Source: an uncultured Clostridia bacterium (lineage in GTDB: Bacteria > Bacillota > Dehalobacteriia > UBA4068). Taken from it: DNA of 53,472 bases. A program made the translations under genes and the position numbers. The stretch spans positions 1 through 53,472 of the forward strand of contig CALXRV010000016.1 in the NCBI GenBank assembly GCA_944390945.1, given 5' to 3'. How positions within the stretch are numbered: the first letter of the stretch is position 1; each line of letters starts with the position of its first letter. Shown here piece after piece: positions 33,229 to 42,222 of this stretch. The notes under the pieces are model-generated. The model saw nothing but the letters and a program-made list of their open reading frames with translations, was not told the DNA's origin and did not search any database.

Positions 33229-34376
33229 AACCGGATCTGCGTTCTTTCACCGCAGTGGAGCTGGTTTCCTATCTGCAGGAGATGGGGCAGCCAGCTTATC
33301 GCGGCCGGCAGCTTTTCCGCCAGGCGCAGGCATTGGCTGCGCCGGATTTTGCCGCGATGAGCGATCTGCCGCGCAGCCTGCGGGAACAGTTGGCCGCGCA
33401 GGCCAGGCTTTCTCAGCCACAGATCTGTGCGCGCCATCTTTCTGCTGCGCGTGATACGGCCAAGCTGTTGTTGGAATTTGAGGACGGCGAGCGGGTGGAG
33501 ATGGCGCTGATGCTCTATGCACGCGAGCAGAGCCGTGACCGCGCCACCTGCTGCGTCAGCAGCCAGAGCGGCTGCGCGATGGGCTGTGCTTTCTGTGCCA
33601 CCGGCATGTTCCGGCAGTTTCGCAATCTGAGCGCTGGCGAGATCGTCGCGCAGGTACAGGCAGGCGATGCGCTTGCCCGTGAACTTGGCTTCAGCGGCGT
33701 GACGAATGTCGTCTATATGGGGATGGGCGAACCACTGGCCAATCCGCAGCAGGTGCTGCGTTCGATCGAACTGCTCAACGATGCGCAGGGCATGCGCATT
33801 GGCGCGCGCAGAATCACGGTTTCGACCTGCGGCTTGGTGCCGCAGATTCGCAAAATGGCAGATTGGGGGCTGCAGGTGGGGCTGGCGGTTTCCCTGCATA
33901 GCGCGGATGCAGAAAAACGGCGGCGGCTGATGCCAGGCGCTGCACATTGGAAGCTTGACGAGTTGCTGGCGGCCATGCTCTATTATCAGGAACGTACGGG
34001 AAGACGGGTGACCTGCGAATATGCATTGATTGCCGGCGTCAACGACAGTCTGTCGGATGCGCGGAAATTGGTGCGTTTCTTGACAGGAAGCCGGATTCTT
34101 GTTAATATTATCCCAGCGAACGCTCTGCCGGAGCGTGGCATTCATGCGCCTGCGGCCGCGCAATGCGCCGCTTTTTGTCGTGCGGTGCGTGAAGCCGGGA
34201 TTGAGCTGGCAGTGCGGGAACTGCGCGGCGCAGATATTGAAGCTGCTTGTGGCCAGCTGCGCAAACGCTGCGGAACAGACCGCAAGGCTAAAGCGGAAAC
34301 AGGCGAAAAGACAGCAGCGGCGGATACGCCGGAAAAAGCGCGGCAGCGCGAAGAGAATAAGGCAGAGTGCGAATAA
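33225..34376 (+). CDS. rlmN: Dual-specificity RNA methyltransferase RlmN
   Basis: A 383-residue radical SAM enzyme that makes 2-methyladenosine in 23S rRNA position 2503 and in tRNA. The cluster motif CAMGCAFC is near residue 117, with the methyl-carrying cysteine in ACGQL near residue 340. TCCVSSQSGC and MGMGEP are typical. A lysine- and glutamate-rich tail of about 38 residues after ACGQLRKRCG is longer than in most homologues and probably disordered. GTG-ATGA-type overlap with rsmB indicates coupling. Confidence 0.94.
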   Translation: MKPDLRSFTAVELVSYLQEMGQPAYRGRQLFRQAQALAAPDFAAMSDLPRSLREQLAAQARLSQPQICARHLSAARDTAKLLLEFEDGERVEMALMLYAREQSRDRATCCVSSQSGCAMGCAFCATGMFRQFRNLSAGEIVAQVQAGDALARELGFSGVTNVVYMGMGEPLANPQQVLRSIELLNDAQGMRIGARRITVSTCGLVPQIRKMADWGLQVGLAVSLHSADAEKRRRLMPGAAHWKLDELLAAMLYYQERTGRRVTCEYALIAGVNDSLSDARKLVRFLTGSRILVNIIPANALPERGIHAPAAAQCAAFCRAVREAGIELAVRELRGADIEAACGQLRKRCGTDRKAKAETGEKTAAADTPEKARQREENKAECE

Positions 34377-34474
34377 GCGGCGGATAGTCATACGCGGCGC
34401 GGTGGCGGAATATAAGAAAACACGGCCCGCGCCGGAAAAGCCTGCCGCAAACGGATGTTCTGCCAGGAGGTCAT

Positions 34475-35182
34475 ATGCGAGCCGAATATCTCTCTCATGT
34501 GGGAGCGGTAAGAGAAAATAATGAAGATGCGATCTTCTGCGACGCACAGGCCGGCCTGTTTATTGTAGCGGACGGCATCGGCGGCAAGGAAGCGGGTGAG
34601 ATCGCTTCCGCCACAGCGGTGCGCATCGTAGCGGAAAAATCCTGGTCCGCCCCGGACGCGCCACCAGCGGAAATGCTGCGTGAAGCGTTTTACGAGGCGA
34701 ATGATTTTTTATTCAGCCGCGGCAAGAAGCCCGGCATGACCGGAATGGGCACCACGCTGACCGCAGCGCTTTGCCAGGAGGACAGCATCACCATCGTCCA
34801 TGTGGGCGACAGCCGGGCATATCTGCTTAACCGGCAGGGCATCCGCCAGCTGACGGCTGATCATTCCCTGGTCGCTGAAATGCAGCGCGAAGGGAAGCTG
34901 ACGGCAGCGGAGGCAAAGCATCATCCGCACCGCAATATATTGCTGCGGGCGATCGGTCAGGAAGCGCTGGTCGAGGTGGATATGCTGGAGGCTTCCTGGC
35001 AGCGTGGAGATTATCTGCTGCTTTGTACGGATGGTTTGTACAATCTTGTAGATGAAGAGGAGATGCGCGAGGTCACATTGCGCACAGCGGAACTGAGCAC
35101 AGCCGTCACCTTCCTGGCTGAGGCAGCTTATAACCGCGGCGGTTATGACAACATTTCCCTGATCATCGCTGCGCATGATTAA
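34475..35182 (+). CDS. prpC: PP2C-type protein phosphatase PrpC (Stp)
   Basis: A 235-residue Mg/Mn-dependent serine/threonine phosphatase, the partner of the PrkC kinase. Its metal-binding motifs are visible: RENNEDA (about 13-19), VADGIGG (about 31-37), GDSRAY (about 111-116), CTDGL (about 185-189) and GGYDNISLI near the end. CAGGAGG precedes the ATG. It lies 98 bases after rlmN and 40 before prkC. Confidence 0.94.
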   Translation: MRAEYLSHVGAVRENNEDAIFCDAQAGLFIVADGIGGKEAGEIASATAVRIVAEKSWSAPDAPPAEMLREAFYEANDFLFSRGKKPGMTGMGTTLTAALCQEDSITIVHVGDSRAYLLNRQGIRQLTADHSLVAEMQREGKLTAAEAKHHPHRNILLRAIGQEALVEVDMLEASWQRGDYLLLCTDGLYNLVDEEEMREVTLRTAELSTAVTFLAEAAYNRGGYDNISLIIAAHD

Positions 35183-35222
35183 CGGATGCCGGTGAGGCGC
35201 GCCGGAAAAGAGGAGAGAAGAA

Positions 35223-37139
35223 ATGATCGGCAAACTTTTTAATCAGCGTTACCAGATCATCGAAAAGCTGGGAGCAGGGGGTACGGCCATCGTTTATCGC
35301 GGCCAGGATACGCTGCTCAATCGCGCGGTGACGATCAAGATCCTGCGCGAGGAATATGCCGGCAACAATGATTTCGTGCGCCGTTTCCGCCATGAAGCGC
35401 AGGCGGTCGCCAGCCTTTCGCATCCCAATATCGTCGCTGTTTATGATGTGGGCTTCGAAGAAAACATGCACTATATCGTCATGGAATTCGTCGAAGGCGA
35501 AAGCCTGAAGGAATATATCAAACGCAAGGGCGTACTTAAGCTGTCCGAAGCCTGCAATATTATCACGCAGATCCTGGCCGGCGTGCAGCATGCGCATGAG
35601 CACGGGATTATTCACCGCGATATCAAACCGCATAATATCCTGCTTGGTAAGGATGGACGCGCCAAGGTGACGGATTTTGGTATTGCTGTAGGTATGAGCG
35701 ACGTCACGCTGACCTATAATACGAGCAGCCGGATCATGGGTTCAGTACATTATATTTCGCCGGAACAGGTGCAGGGGACGGCAGTTACCGAGAAATCAGA
35801 TATTTATTCCGCCGGCGTCGTCTTCTATGAGATGCTGACCGGCAGGCTGCCTTTTGTCGGCGAAACGCCGATCAGCATTGCCATGCAGCATGTTCAGGGG
35901 GAATTGATCCTGCCGCATCAGGTGAATCCGGATGTGCCGATGGGCATTTCCTATGTCGTGATGCGCGCCATGCGTAAAAATCCGGAAACGCGCTATGCCA
36001 GTGCTTCGGAAATGGCGGAAGCGGTACGCGCCGCTTATCAGGGCAGTATGGACGGCGTACCGGTAGAGGCGCCGACAGATGAGCCCGTCGTCGTTTCACA
36101 GCGCAAGCGACAGCAGAAAAAGGAGGAACATAACTATCCGGATGAAGAGGCAAAGCGTAGCGCGCGCCGCTTCACTGCGGGCCGCGTGGTATTGTTCGCG
36201 CTTGCTGCCGTGCTGGTGGTGGGGATCGTCTGGATGGCCGGCCGTCTGTTCGATGCATTGAACCGTGAGGAAACGGTGACCGTGCCATATGTGGTTGGCA
36301 TGACGCAGGAGCAGGCGGAAACTGCGCTGATCGATCGCCAGCTGGTTCCGGTGGTGGTGGAAAAGAACAGCACGACGGTCGCATCCGGGCTTGTGATCAC
36401 GCAGAGTGTTGCAGCGGAGCAGGAGGTTTCACCGGGACGCGAGATCGAGATCACGGTCAGTCTGGGAGAACCGCTGATCGACGTACCCAGCCTGGTTGGC
36501 AGCTCGCAACGTATCGCCGAAATGACGTTGACCAATTTGGGCCTGCTCTATGTCGTGAATACGGAATATAATGAAGAGATACCGGAAGGGCAGGTCATCA
36601 TGCAGAGCCCGGATGAAAACGCGCAGGTGGCTGCCGGCAGCACGGTGACTTTGCTGGTCAGCCTGGGCAAGGAGCCGGTGAAGTTCAGCATGCAGCCGTT
36701 GGTTGGCAAAACGCTGGAGGAAGCGCAGGCATACATTGAGGAAAATGGCCTGGTGCTGACGATCGTCACCCCAACTGCCAGCTATGAATATGAAGAGAAT
36801 GTCGTGGTTACGCAAAGCCTGGCGCCCGGGACAGAGGTGGAGACCGGTGATGAGATTGAACTGACGGTCAGCGAGGGCCCCGGTCCAACGGCAAAGACCT
36901 ATATCATGGAATATGATCTGCCGCAGGATTATGAAGAAGATGAGGATGGCGACGAGCGACCGGTGGAGATTGAACACAGCGTGGTGATTACTGTGGAGGA
37001 CGTCAAGGGCCTGCGCGAAGTGTTCAATCAGGTTTTGGCTGGCGGTAGCCTGGTCACCCATGCGGTGGAATACTATAATGAAGCGGTGATCACGCTGCTG
37101 GTCGACGGCGTTGTTGTCGATTCGGTGGAAGTGGACTGA
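35223..37139 (+). CDS. prkC: PASTA-domain serine/threonine kinase PrkC
   Basis: A 638-residue receptor kinase. Residues 1-270 form the kinase domain, with the glycine loop GAGGTAIVYRG, the lysine in VTIKIL, HRDIKPHNILL and DFG. A basic juxtamembrane segment leads to one transmembrane helix (about 321-342). Three extracytoplasmic PASTA repeats follow (from about 352, 418 and 487), which bind muropeptides in this family and trigger spore germination or growth. After the last PASTA an additional C-terminal domain of about 80 residues, beginning KTYIMEYDLPQDY, has no clear assignment and is often seen in Clostridia. ATG overlaps rsgA at the stop. Confidence 0.95.
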   Translation: MIGKLFNQRYQIIEKLGAGGTAIVYRGQDTLLNRAVTIKILREEYAGNNDFVRRFRHEAQAVASLSHPNIVAVYDVGFEENMHYIVMEFVEGESLKEYIKRKGVLKLSEACNIITQILAGVQHAHEHGIIHRDIKPHNILLGKDGRAKVTDFGIAVGMSDVTLTYNTSSRIMGSVHYISPEQVQGTAVTEKSDIYSAGVVFYEMLTGRLPFVGETPISIAMQHVQGELILPHQVNPDVPMGISYVVMRAMRKNPETRYASASEMAEAVRAAYQGSMDGVPVEAPTDEPVVVSQRKRQQKKEEHNYPDEEAKRSARRFTAGRVVLFALAAVLVVGIVWMAGRLFDALNREETVTVPYVVGMTQEQAETALIDRQLVPVVVEKNSTTVASGLVITQSVAAEQEVSPGREIEITVSLGEPLIDVPSLVGSSQRIAEMTLTNLGLLYVVNTEYNEEIPEGQVIMQSPDENAQVAAGSTVTLLVSLGKEPVKFSMQPLVGKTLEEAQAYIEENGLVLTIVTPTASYEYEENVVVTQSLAPGTEVETGDEIELTVSEGPGPTAKTYIMEYDLPQDYEEDEDGDERPVEIEHSVVITVEDVKGLREVFNQVLAGGSLVTHAVEYYNEAVITLLVDGVVVDSVEVD

Positions 37140-38098
37140 TGACAGCGGCAGCGATGGATGAGTTGACAAAGGACTGGCTGCCCGCTACGGTTGTCTCCGG
37201 ATATGGCGGGTTTTACCAGGCATTGCCAGAAGGCGGCGGCACGGCGGTCAACTGCCGTTGCCGCGGGCGGCTGAAGAAGAGCGGCGGCGGTATTCAGATC
37301 GGCGATCATGTACTGATTTCGCTGCTGGCGGAACAGGGAGAAAATGAGGTGGGCGGCATGATCGAACAGATCATGCCGCGGCGTAATTGCCTGATTCGCC
37401 CCCATATTGCCAATATCGACCAGGCGGTGATCGTTTTGGCCTGGCATTTGCCGGATTATGATTTGCTGTTGCTCGACCGTATGTTGCTGATGTGCCGTTT
37501 GGCAGGCGTGGAAGCGGTGGTTTGCCTGAATAAGGCGGATTTGATGCTGCCGCAGGAGGAAGCGGATCTGGCTGCGATCCGCGCCGCCTATGCAGCTGCC
37601 GGCTGCGAGGTGCTGGCGGTATCGGCTGCGCAGGGGACGCTGGGCCCTCTGCGCGAATTGCTTTCCGGCAAGCGCAGCGTTTTGGCAGGCCCTTCCGGCG
37701 TGGGAAAATCAAGCCTGCTCAACTGTCTGCTCCCCACAGAATATGCCGAGACCGGTATGGTCAGCGAAAGATTGCGGCGCGGCCGGCATACGACGCGTTA
37801 TGTCCGTCTGCTGCCATTATCCTGGGATCCGGCAGGTGGTATGCTGGCGGATACACCGGGGTTTTTCGTGCTTGATGCGCCGGCTGCGGTGGATCAGGAC
37901 ATGCTGCCGCGCCTCTACCCCGAATATTTGCGGCTGCAGGATGCGGCGGACGGCTGCCGCTTTGACGGCTGCCGCCACGACCGCGAGCCTGGTTGCGCAG
38001 TGCGCGCGGCAGTGGCAGCGGGCGGGTTGGACGAAGGACGCTATCAGCGTTATCTGCGGATTTTGCATGAGATACAGACGAGGGAGGTCAGGTATTGA
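37139..38098 (+). CDS. rsgA: Ribosome-small-subunit GTPase RsgA
   Basis: A 319-residue circularly permuted GTPase that helps mature the 30S subunit. It has an N-terminal OB fold, then G4 NKAD, G1 GPSGVGKSSLLN and G3 DTPGF in the permuted order, and a C-terminal zinc site with C-RFDGCRHDREPGC. Its ATG shares an A with the prkC stop; ATG 37154 is an alternative. The order prpC-prkC-rsgA-rpe is common in Firmicutes. Confidence 0.94.
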   Translation: MTAAAMDELTKDWLPATVVSGYGGFYQALPEGGGTAVNCRCRGRLKKSGGGIQIGDHVLISLLAEQGENEVGGMIEQIMPRRNCLIRPHIANIDQAVIVLAWHLPDYDLLLLDRMLLMCRLAGVEAVVCLNKADLMLPQEEADLAAIRAAYAAAGCEVLAVSAAQGTLGPLRELLSGKRSVLAGPSGVGKSSLLNCLLPTEYAETGMVSERLRRGRHTTRYVRLLPLSWDPAGGMLADTPGFFVLDAPAAVDQDMLPRLYPEYLRLQDAADGCRFDGCRHDREPGCAVRAAVAAGGLDEGRYQRYLRILHEIQTREVRY

Positions 38099-38763
38099 TG
38101 AAGCGGATCGCGCCATCATTCCTGTCAGCGGACATCACCCGCTGCGCGGAACAGTTGACTTTGTTGGAACAGGCGGGCTGCAGTTGCCTGCATCTGGATA
38201 TCATGGATGGACATTTTGTGCCGAATATCAGCTTTGGCCCGGCCTGGGTCAAGCAGCTGCGCGCTGCCTGTGGCATGACTTTTGACGTGCACCTGATGGT
38301 GGAAGAGCCTGGTTTCCTGCTGCCTGCCTTTGCCGAGGCGGGTGCAGAGATCTGCACCGTTCATGCGGAGGCGGTACGCCATCTTGACCGCACGCTGCAT
38401 CAGATTCGCGACCTTGGCATGCGTCCCGGCGTGGCATTGAATCCTGCTTCTCCACTGGCTTTAGTGGAAGAAGTGCTTGATTTGGCAGACCTGGTGCTGA
38501 TCATGAGCGTGAACCCTGGTTTTGGCGGCCAGAAGTTCATCCCCAATGCGCTGCGGCGTCTGCAGCGGGTGGCAGAACTGCGCACGGCCGGCGGATATGA
38601 TTTTCTGATCGAAGTGGATGGCGGCGTGACGGCTGGCAATGCGGCGCAGGTGGCGGCGGCGGGTGCGGACTGGCTGGTGGCCGGCAGTGCAGTGCTGGGC
38701 GCGGCGGACCCGGCGGTTGCTTATGCAACCCTGGCCGCTGCAATCGGGGAGGAAAAAGCATGA
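38098..38763 (+). CDS. rpe: Ribulose-phosphate 3-epimerase
   Basis: A 221-residue TIM-barrel epimerase that interconverts ribulose-5-phosphate and xylulose-5-phosphate. The start PSFLSAD, LDIMDGHFVPNISFGP, DVHLMV, MSVNPGFGGQKF and EVDGGV are diagnostic; His and Asp metal ligands are present. AGGGAGG is 10 bases upstream of ATG 38098; TTG 38095 is an alternative. The ATG overlaps the rsgA stop. Confidence 0.95.
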   Translation: MKRIAPSFLSADITRCAEQLTLLEQAGCSCLHLDIMDGHFVPNISFGPAWVKQLRAACGMTFDVHLMVEEPGFLLPAFAEAGAEICTVHAEAVRHLDRTLHQIRDLGMRPGVALNPASPLALVEEVLDLADLVLIMSVNPGFGGQKFIPNALRRLQRVAELRTAGGYDFLIEVDGGVTAGNAAQVAAAGADWLVAGSAVLGAADPAVAYATLAAAIGEEKA

Positions 38764-39635
38764 GGATTTCCGGATTGTTCCAGCAGGGGCGGCCGGTGCT
38801 TTCCTTTGAGGTGTTCCCACCCAAGCGCGATAGTTCGATCGATACGATCTACCGCATGTTGGACGAGCTGGAGGGTTTGCATCCGGATTTCATCAGCGTT
38901 ACCTATGGGGCTGGTGGCAGCCAGGCTGACCATGCTACCTTTGATCTGGCGAATCTGATCAAAACGCGCTATGGCATCGAGCCGTTGATGCATCTGACCT
39001 GCATCAATTACAGCCGCGAAGAAGTGGCGGAACGGGTACGTATGCTGGAAGAAAGCCATATTGACAATGTGATGGCGCTGCGCGGCGATCTTAACCCTGA
39101 TTTGCCGCCGAAGCATGATTTCCGCTATGCGAGCGAGCTGGTGCGCTATATTCGTGAAAACAGTGGGCTTGCCATTTCCGGCGCCTGTTATCCGGAGGGG
39201 CATGTTGAATGCGAGGATCTGGTCAGTGATATCCTGCATTTACGGCAGAAGGTGGATGCCGGCTGTGAGCACCTGGTTTCTCAGCTCTTTTTTGACAATA
39301 ATCTTTTCTATGCGTTTTTAGAGCGTGCGCGCATTGCCGGCATTCATGTGCCGATCGAGGCGGGGATCATGCCGGTGACCAATAAAAAGCAGATCGAACG
39401 CATGGTGACCTTATGCGGCGCCAGTCTGCCGACGAAATTTGCCAAGATGATGCAGCGCTATGAGCATTTTCCAGAAGCGCTGCGCGATGCCGGCATCGCC
39501 TATGCGGTCAACCAGATCGTTGACCTGGCGGCGCAGGGCGTGGACGGCGTACATTTGTATACGATGAACAATCCACTTGTCGCGCGCCGCATCAGCGAAA
39601 GCGTGCAAAGTCTGTTTGCTGCAGCGCCGGCCTGA
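38760..39635 (+). CDS. metF: Methylenetetrahydrofolate reductase
   Basis: A 291-residue MetF that reduces 5,10-methylene- to 5-methyl-tetrahydrofolate with a flavin. Family features include SFEVFPPKR, the ISVTYGAGGS motif, MALRGD and GIMPVTNKKQI. It overlaps rpe by 4 bases (ATGA). In acetogenic or amino-acid-fermenting Clostridia it also serves C1 metabolism; which role applies here cannot be told from this window. Confidence 0.93.
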   Translation: MRISGLFQQGRPVLSFEVFPPKRDSSIDTIYRMLDELEGLHPDFISVTYGAGGSQADHATFDLANLIKTRYGIEPLMHLTCINYSREEVAERVRMLEESHIDNVMALRGDLNPDLPPKHDFRYASELVRYIRENSGLAISGACYPEGHVECEDLVSDILHLRQKVDAGCEHLVSQLFFDNNLFYAFLERARIAGIHVPIEAGIMPVTNKKQIERMVTLCGASLPTKFAKMMQRYEHFPEALRDAGIAYAVNQIVDLAAQGVDGVHLYTMNNPLVARRISESVQSLFAAAPA

Positions 39636-39700
39636 ACGCGGCATGCCGGCCAGGCCGAATGTGACGGGGGAAGAAAGTTACTGGGCGGAATATATTCAGC

Positions 39701-40564
39701 ATGAAACATTTATCCGGTTGGAAACGATATCAGCAGGAGGCGTTGCGTGGCGTTTACTTTGCCTGCGGCCATTTTGACGGTATGCATCTTGGGCATCGCG
39801 CGCTGGCTGCAAGGCTGGCGACTGCAGCCAGGCAGGCGGGACGGCCGTCGGTGCTGGTCAGTTTATACGATCCGGCGCAGCCGGCGCTGACCACCGAACG
39901 CGAAAAGGCCTACCTGTTGCAAGAAAGCGGGATCGACCTGCTCTTTTCTTTGCCACGTGCCGAAGCGCTGGGGCTGTCTCCCGCTGCGCTGGCCGCACGG
40001 CTGGATGCGGCGGCTGTGGTCACGGTGAAAGCAGATGCCGCCCGCTGGCGGCGTTGTGACCTGCCGATTTTATTTTGCGATCTGGTTCGGCAGGAGGGGC
40101 AGATCTGTTCTGACCGTCTGCGCGCAGCGTTGCGGCAGGCGGATATGACGCGCTATACGGAACTGGCGGGGCGCGCTTATCTGCTTTTGGGCCCGGTAGT
40201 GCATGGCGCAGGGCGGGGCAGAACTGTGGGCCAGCCGACAGCGAACCTTGGCTTGCCTGCGCGCAAGCTGCTGCCGCCGCATGGCGTATATGCGACGATT
40301 TCACGCGTGGCAGGCGGCGTGCATATGGGGTTAACCAATATTGGCCGCCGGCCGACGGTTGATGATTTTAGTTATGTGACGGTGGAGACTTTCCTGTTGG
40401 ATTTTGACCGCGATATTTATGGCGAATGGGAAGCGCTGGAGCTCTGCTTTTTGATTCGCGGCGTGCGGAAATTCGACAGTCTGGCGGCTGTCCGGGAACA
40501 GGTGCAGCGTGATCTGCAGCAGGCGCGGCAGCGGCTTGCCGCGATCTACAACGCGCAGTGTTAA
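39701..40564 (+). CDS. ribF: RibF-like riboflavin kinase with eroded FAD-synthetase half
   Basis: A 287-residue RibF. The C-terminal kinase half looks complete: GRTVGQPTANL, GVYA, NIGRRPTVDD and the ETFLLDFDRDIYGE strand. The N-terminal adenylyltransferase half keeps the first nucleotide motif GHFDGMHLGH (about 22-31). However, the usual V-V-G-x-D-F-x-F-G block is replaced by VVTVKADAARWRR, and the half is about 25 residues shorter than normal. FAD synthesis may be lost or altered. The ATG 39701 fits the family start but has no good ribosome-binding site. Confidence 0.85.
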   Translation: MKHLSGWKRYQQEALRGVYFACGHFDGMHLGHRALAARLATAARQAGRPSVLVSLYDPAQPALTTEREKAYLLQESGIDLLFSLPRAEALGLSPAALAARLDAAAVVTVKADAARWRRCDLPILFCDLVRQEGQICSDRLRAALRQADMTRYTELAGRAYLLLGPVVHGAGRGRTVGQPTANLGLPARKLLPPHGVYATISRVAGGVHMGLTNIGRRPTVDDFSYVTVETFLLDFDRDIYGEWEALELCFLIRGVRKFDSLAAVREQVQRDLQQARQRLAAIYNAQC

Positions 40565-40568
40565 GCAG

Positions 40569-40602
40569 ACAGACCGCGTGCGAAAGCACGCGGCTGTTTT
40601 TT
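40569..40602 (+). terminator. Intrinsic terminator after ribF
   Basis: CCGCGTGC pairs with GCACGCGG around a GAAA tetraloop, extended by ACAG/CTGT, and ends in TTTTTT. This likely closes the long priA-to-ribF gene run. Confidence 0.9.
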
Positions 40603-40670
40603 GCGGCAGCCGCAGCCGCATGGTCTATCTGCCGGCAGCAGGGAATAGACTGCTGGCAGGAGGTGTTACC

Positions 40671-41225
40671 ATGCAAAAGCGAAGTGGAGCTTTTCCGGCG
40701 GACCTGCCGCCGGTGCGGTTGGCGGAAGCTTATCCGCCGTTGCGTGTAGCGGGAAAAAATGCAGCTTATGCGCAGATGATGTTGGATAACCTGGGGGGCG
40801 GTAATTCCGAGATGACGGCTGCCGCCGCCTATTTCTATGCCGGCCTGATGTTGCCACCACAGAACCCAACCTTGATTTTTGCCTGCCGTGAGCTGGAACG
40901 CTGTGAAGTGGAGCATGCCCGTCTGTTCGGCGCGTTGGCCAGGCTGCTTGGCGCCGACCCCAGACTGTGGAGCCTGCCCTGCGGCATGCCGGTTTACTGG
41001 ACGCCGGGTTATCTGGCTTATCCGCGTACTGCGCGGGAAATGCTGGAGGCTTTGCTCGAGGGAGAACTGGCGGCGATCGCCAAATATGAAATGCAGGTAA
41101 AGCGGATTCGGGATGCGGATATCATCGCTTTGCTGCAGCGGATCATCCAGGAGGAAACGCAGCATGCCGCGCTGCTGCGCGCATTGCAACAGCGCCTGGA
41201 TGGAGAAGCCGGCGGCTATAGATGA
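40671..41225 (+). CDS. Ferritin-like di-iron/manganese protein
   Basis: A 184-residue all-helical protein of the ferritin-like superfamily. Four candidate metal-binding helices are seen: NSEMTAAAAYFYAGL, CEVEHARLFG (E-x-x-H), EGELAAIAKYE and EETQHAALL (E-x-x-H). The spacing of two E-x-x-H motifs supports a dinuclear metal site. The N-terminal ~35 residues are proline-rich. It could be a rubrerythrin-like peroxidase, a ferritin or a spore-coat-linked protein. CAGGAGG lies 6 bases upstream of ATG 40671. It appears to be expressed alone. Confidence 0.75.
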   Translation: MQKRSGAFPADLPPVRLAEAYPPLRVAGKNAAYAQMMLDNLGGGNSEMTAAAAYFYAGLMLPPQNPTLIFACRELERCEVEHARLFGALARLLGADPRLWSLPCGMPVYWTPGYLAYPRTAREMLEALLEGELAAIAKYEMQVKRIRDADIIALLQRIIQEETQHAALLRALQQRLDGEAGGYR

Positions 41226-41278
41226 TTTTGAAAAAAGAGCATCTGCATCGAGATTATCTATTTTTATCCGGCATGGCC

Positions 41279-41307
41279 TTGACGTGGTATGCGCTTTGGG
41301 ATATGCT
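41279..41307 (+). promoter_or_regulatory. Promoter for yedF-DUF3343
   Basis: TTGACG, 17 bases, TATGCT. A perfect 14-bp palindrome CGGCAGCGCTGCCG follows at 41350-41363, in the 5' leader, and could be a regulator site or RNA hairpin. Confidence 0.6.
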
Positions 41308-41413
41308 GGCAATATAGCAGATCTGCCAGGGCAGCGGATCTGGCCGAGGCGGCAGCGCTGCCGGGCGCTAGTTTTGCCAAGGCGGAAAATCCAGCCAGAA
41401 AGAAGGAACGCTT

Positions 41414-41992
41414 ATGTTGATCGATGCGCGGGGGAAAAATTGTCCGATCCCGGTGCTGTTGACGAAAAAGGAGATCGATGCAGGCGCGACAGAATTGACT
41501 GTGCTTGTTGATAATGCCGTGGCGGTGGAAAATGTCAAGCGGCTGGCGGCGGCGAATCAGTTTGTTGTGGCCGTGACTGGCGAAGCGCCGGAATTCCGTC
41601 TTTCGTTGCAGCGGGCGGCAGCAAGCGATGAAGCGGTATGCACGGCTGCTGAGCGACCGGCCTGGGCGCTGTTTGCCGGGCGCGACGTGATTGGCGCCGG
41701 AGAACGCGAACTGGGCGAGGCGTTGATGAAATCCTTTTTCTTCACGCTGCGTGAATCAGATGATCCGCCACGCTATCTGTTGCTGATGAACAGCGGCGTA
41801 CGGTTGGCAGTGGAAAATGAGCAGGTAATCGAACATCTGCGCCAGCTGGCTGAGCAAGGTACGGAGATCCTCGTCTGCGGCACCTGCCTTAACTATTACG
41901 GCCTTACCGAGCGTCTGCAGGTGGGCACGGTGAGTAACATGTATGATATCCTGGGCCGTATGCAGGCGGCGGCAAAGGTGATTTCGCTGTGA
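41414..41992 (+). CDS. yedF: Selenium-metabolism protein YedF
   Basis: A 192-residue YedF. The N-terminal TusA-like domain (1-70) has the C-P-I-P motif (Cys about 10), which carries sulfur or selenium as a persulfide-like adduct. The C-terminal domain (about 85-192) is DsrE-like with ILVCGTCLNYYGL. YedF occurs with selenium-donor genes in many anaerobes. selD and the selenocysteine tRNA are not in this window. GTG of the DUF3343 gene overlaps the stop, so the two are co-translated. Confidence 0.88.
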   Translation: MLIDARGKNCPIPVLLTKKEIDAGATELTVLVDNAVAVENVKRLAAANQFVVAVTGEAPEFRLSLQRAAASDEAVCTAAERPAWALFAGRDVIGAGERELGEALMKSFFFTLRESDDPPRYLLLMNSGVRLAVENEQVIEHLRQLAEQGTEILVCGTCLNYYGLTERLQVGTVSNMYDILGRMQAAAKVISL

Positions 41993-42222
41993 ACGATTAC
42001 AGTCTGCTGCTCTTTCCCTCCTCGCATGATGCGATCCGGACGGAAAAGCTGCTGCGCGACAGATTTGCCGTGACCATGATGCCGACGCCGCGCCGTTACA
42101 GCACGAGCTGCGGGCTTTGTCTGCGTTTCTGCGCGGCAGATCAGGCTGCTGTGTTGGCGGCACTGGATGGTCAGGCGGTGCGTTTCCAGCTTGTGGCAGC
42201 GGGGGCTGAGCCTTCTGCCTGA
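41989..42222 (+). CDS. DUF3343 protein, putative Se/S carrier
   Basis: A 77-residue DUF3343 protein. The sequence SSHDAIRTEKLLRDR, PTPRRYSTSCGLCLRF matches the family, with conserved Cys residues in SCGLCL (about 38-43) that could carry Se or S. DUF3343 proteins are predicted partners of YedF in selenium metabolism. The start is GTG, overlapping the yedF TGA as GTGA. Confidence 0.8.
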   Translation: MNDYSLLLFPSSHDAIRTEKLLRDRFAVTMMPTPRRYSTSCGLCLRFCAADQAAVLAALDGQAVRFQLVAAGAEPSA

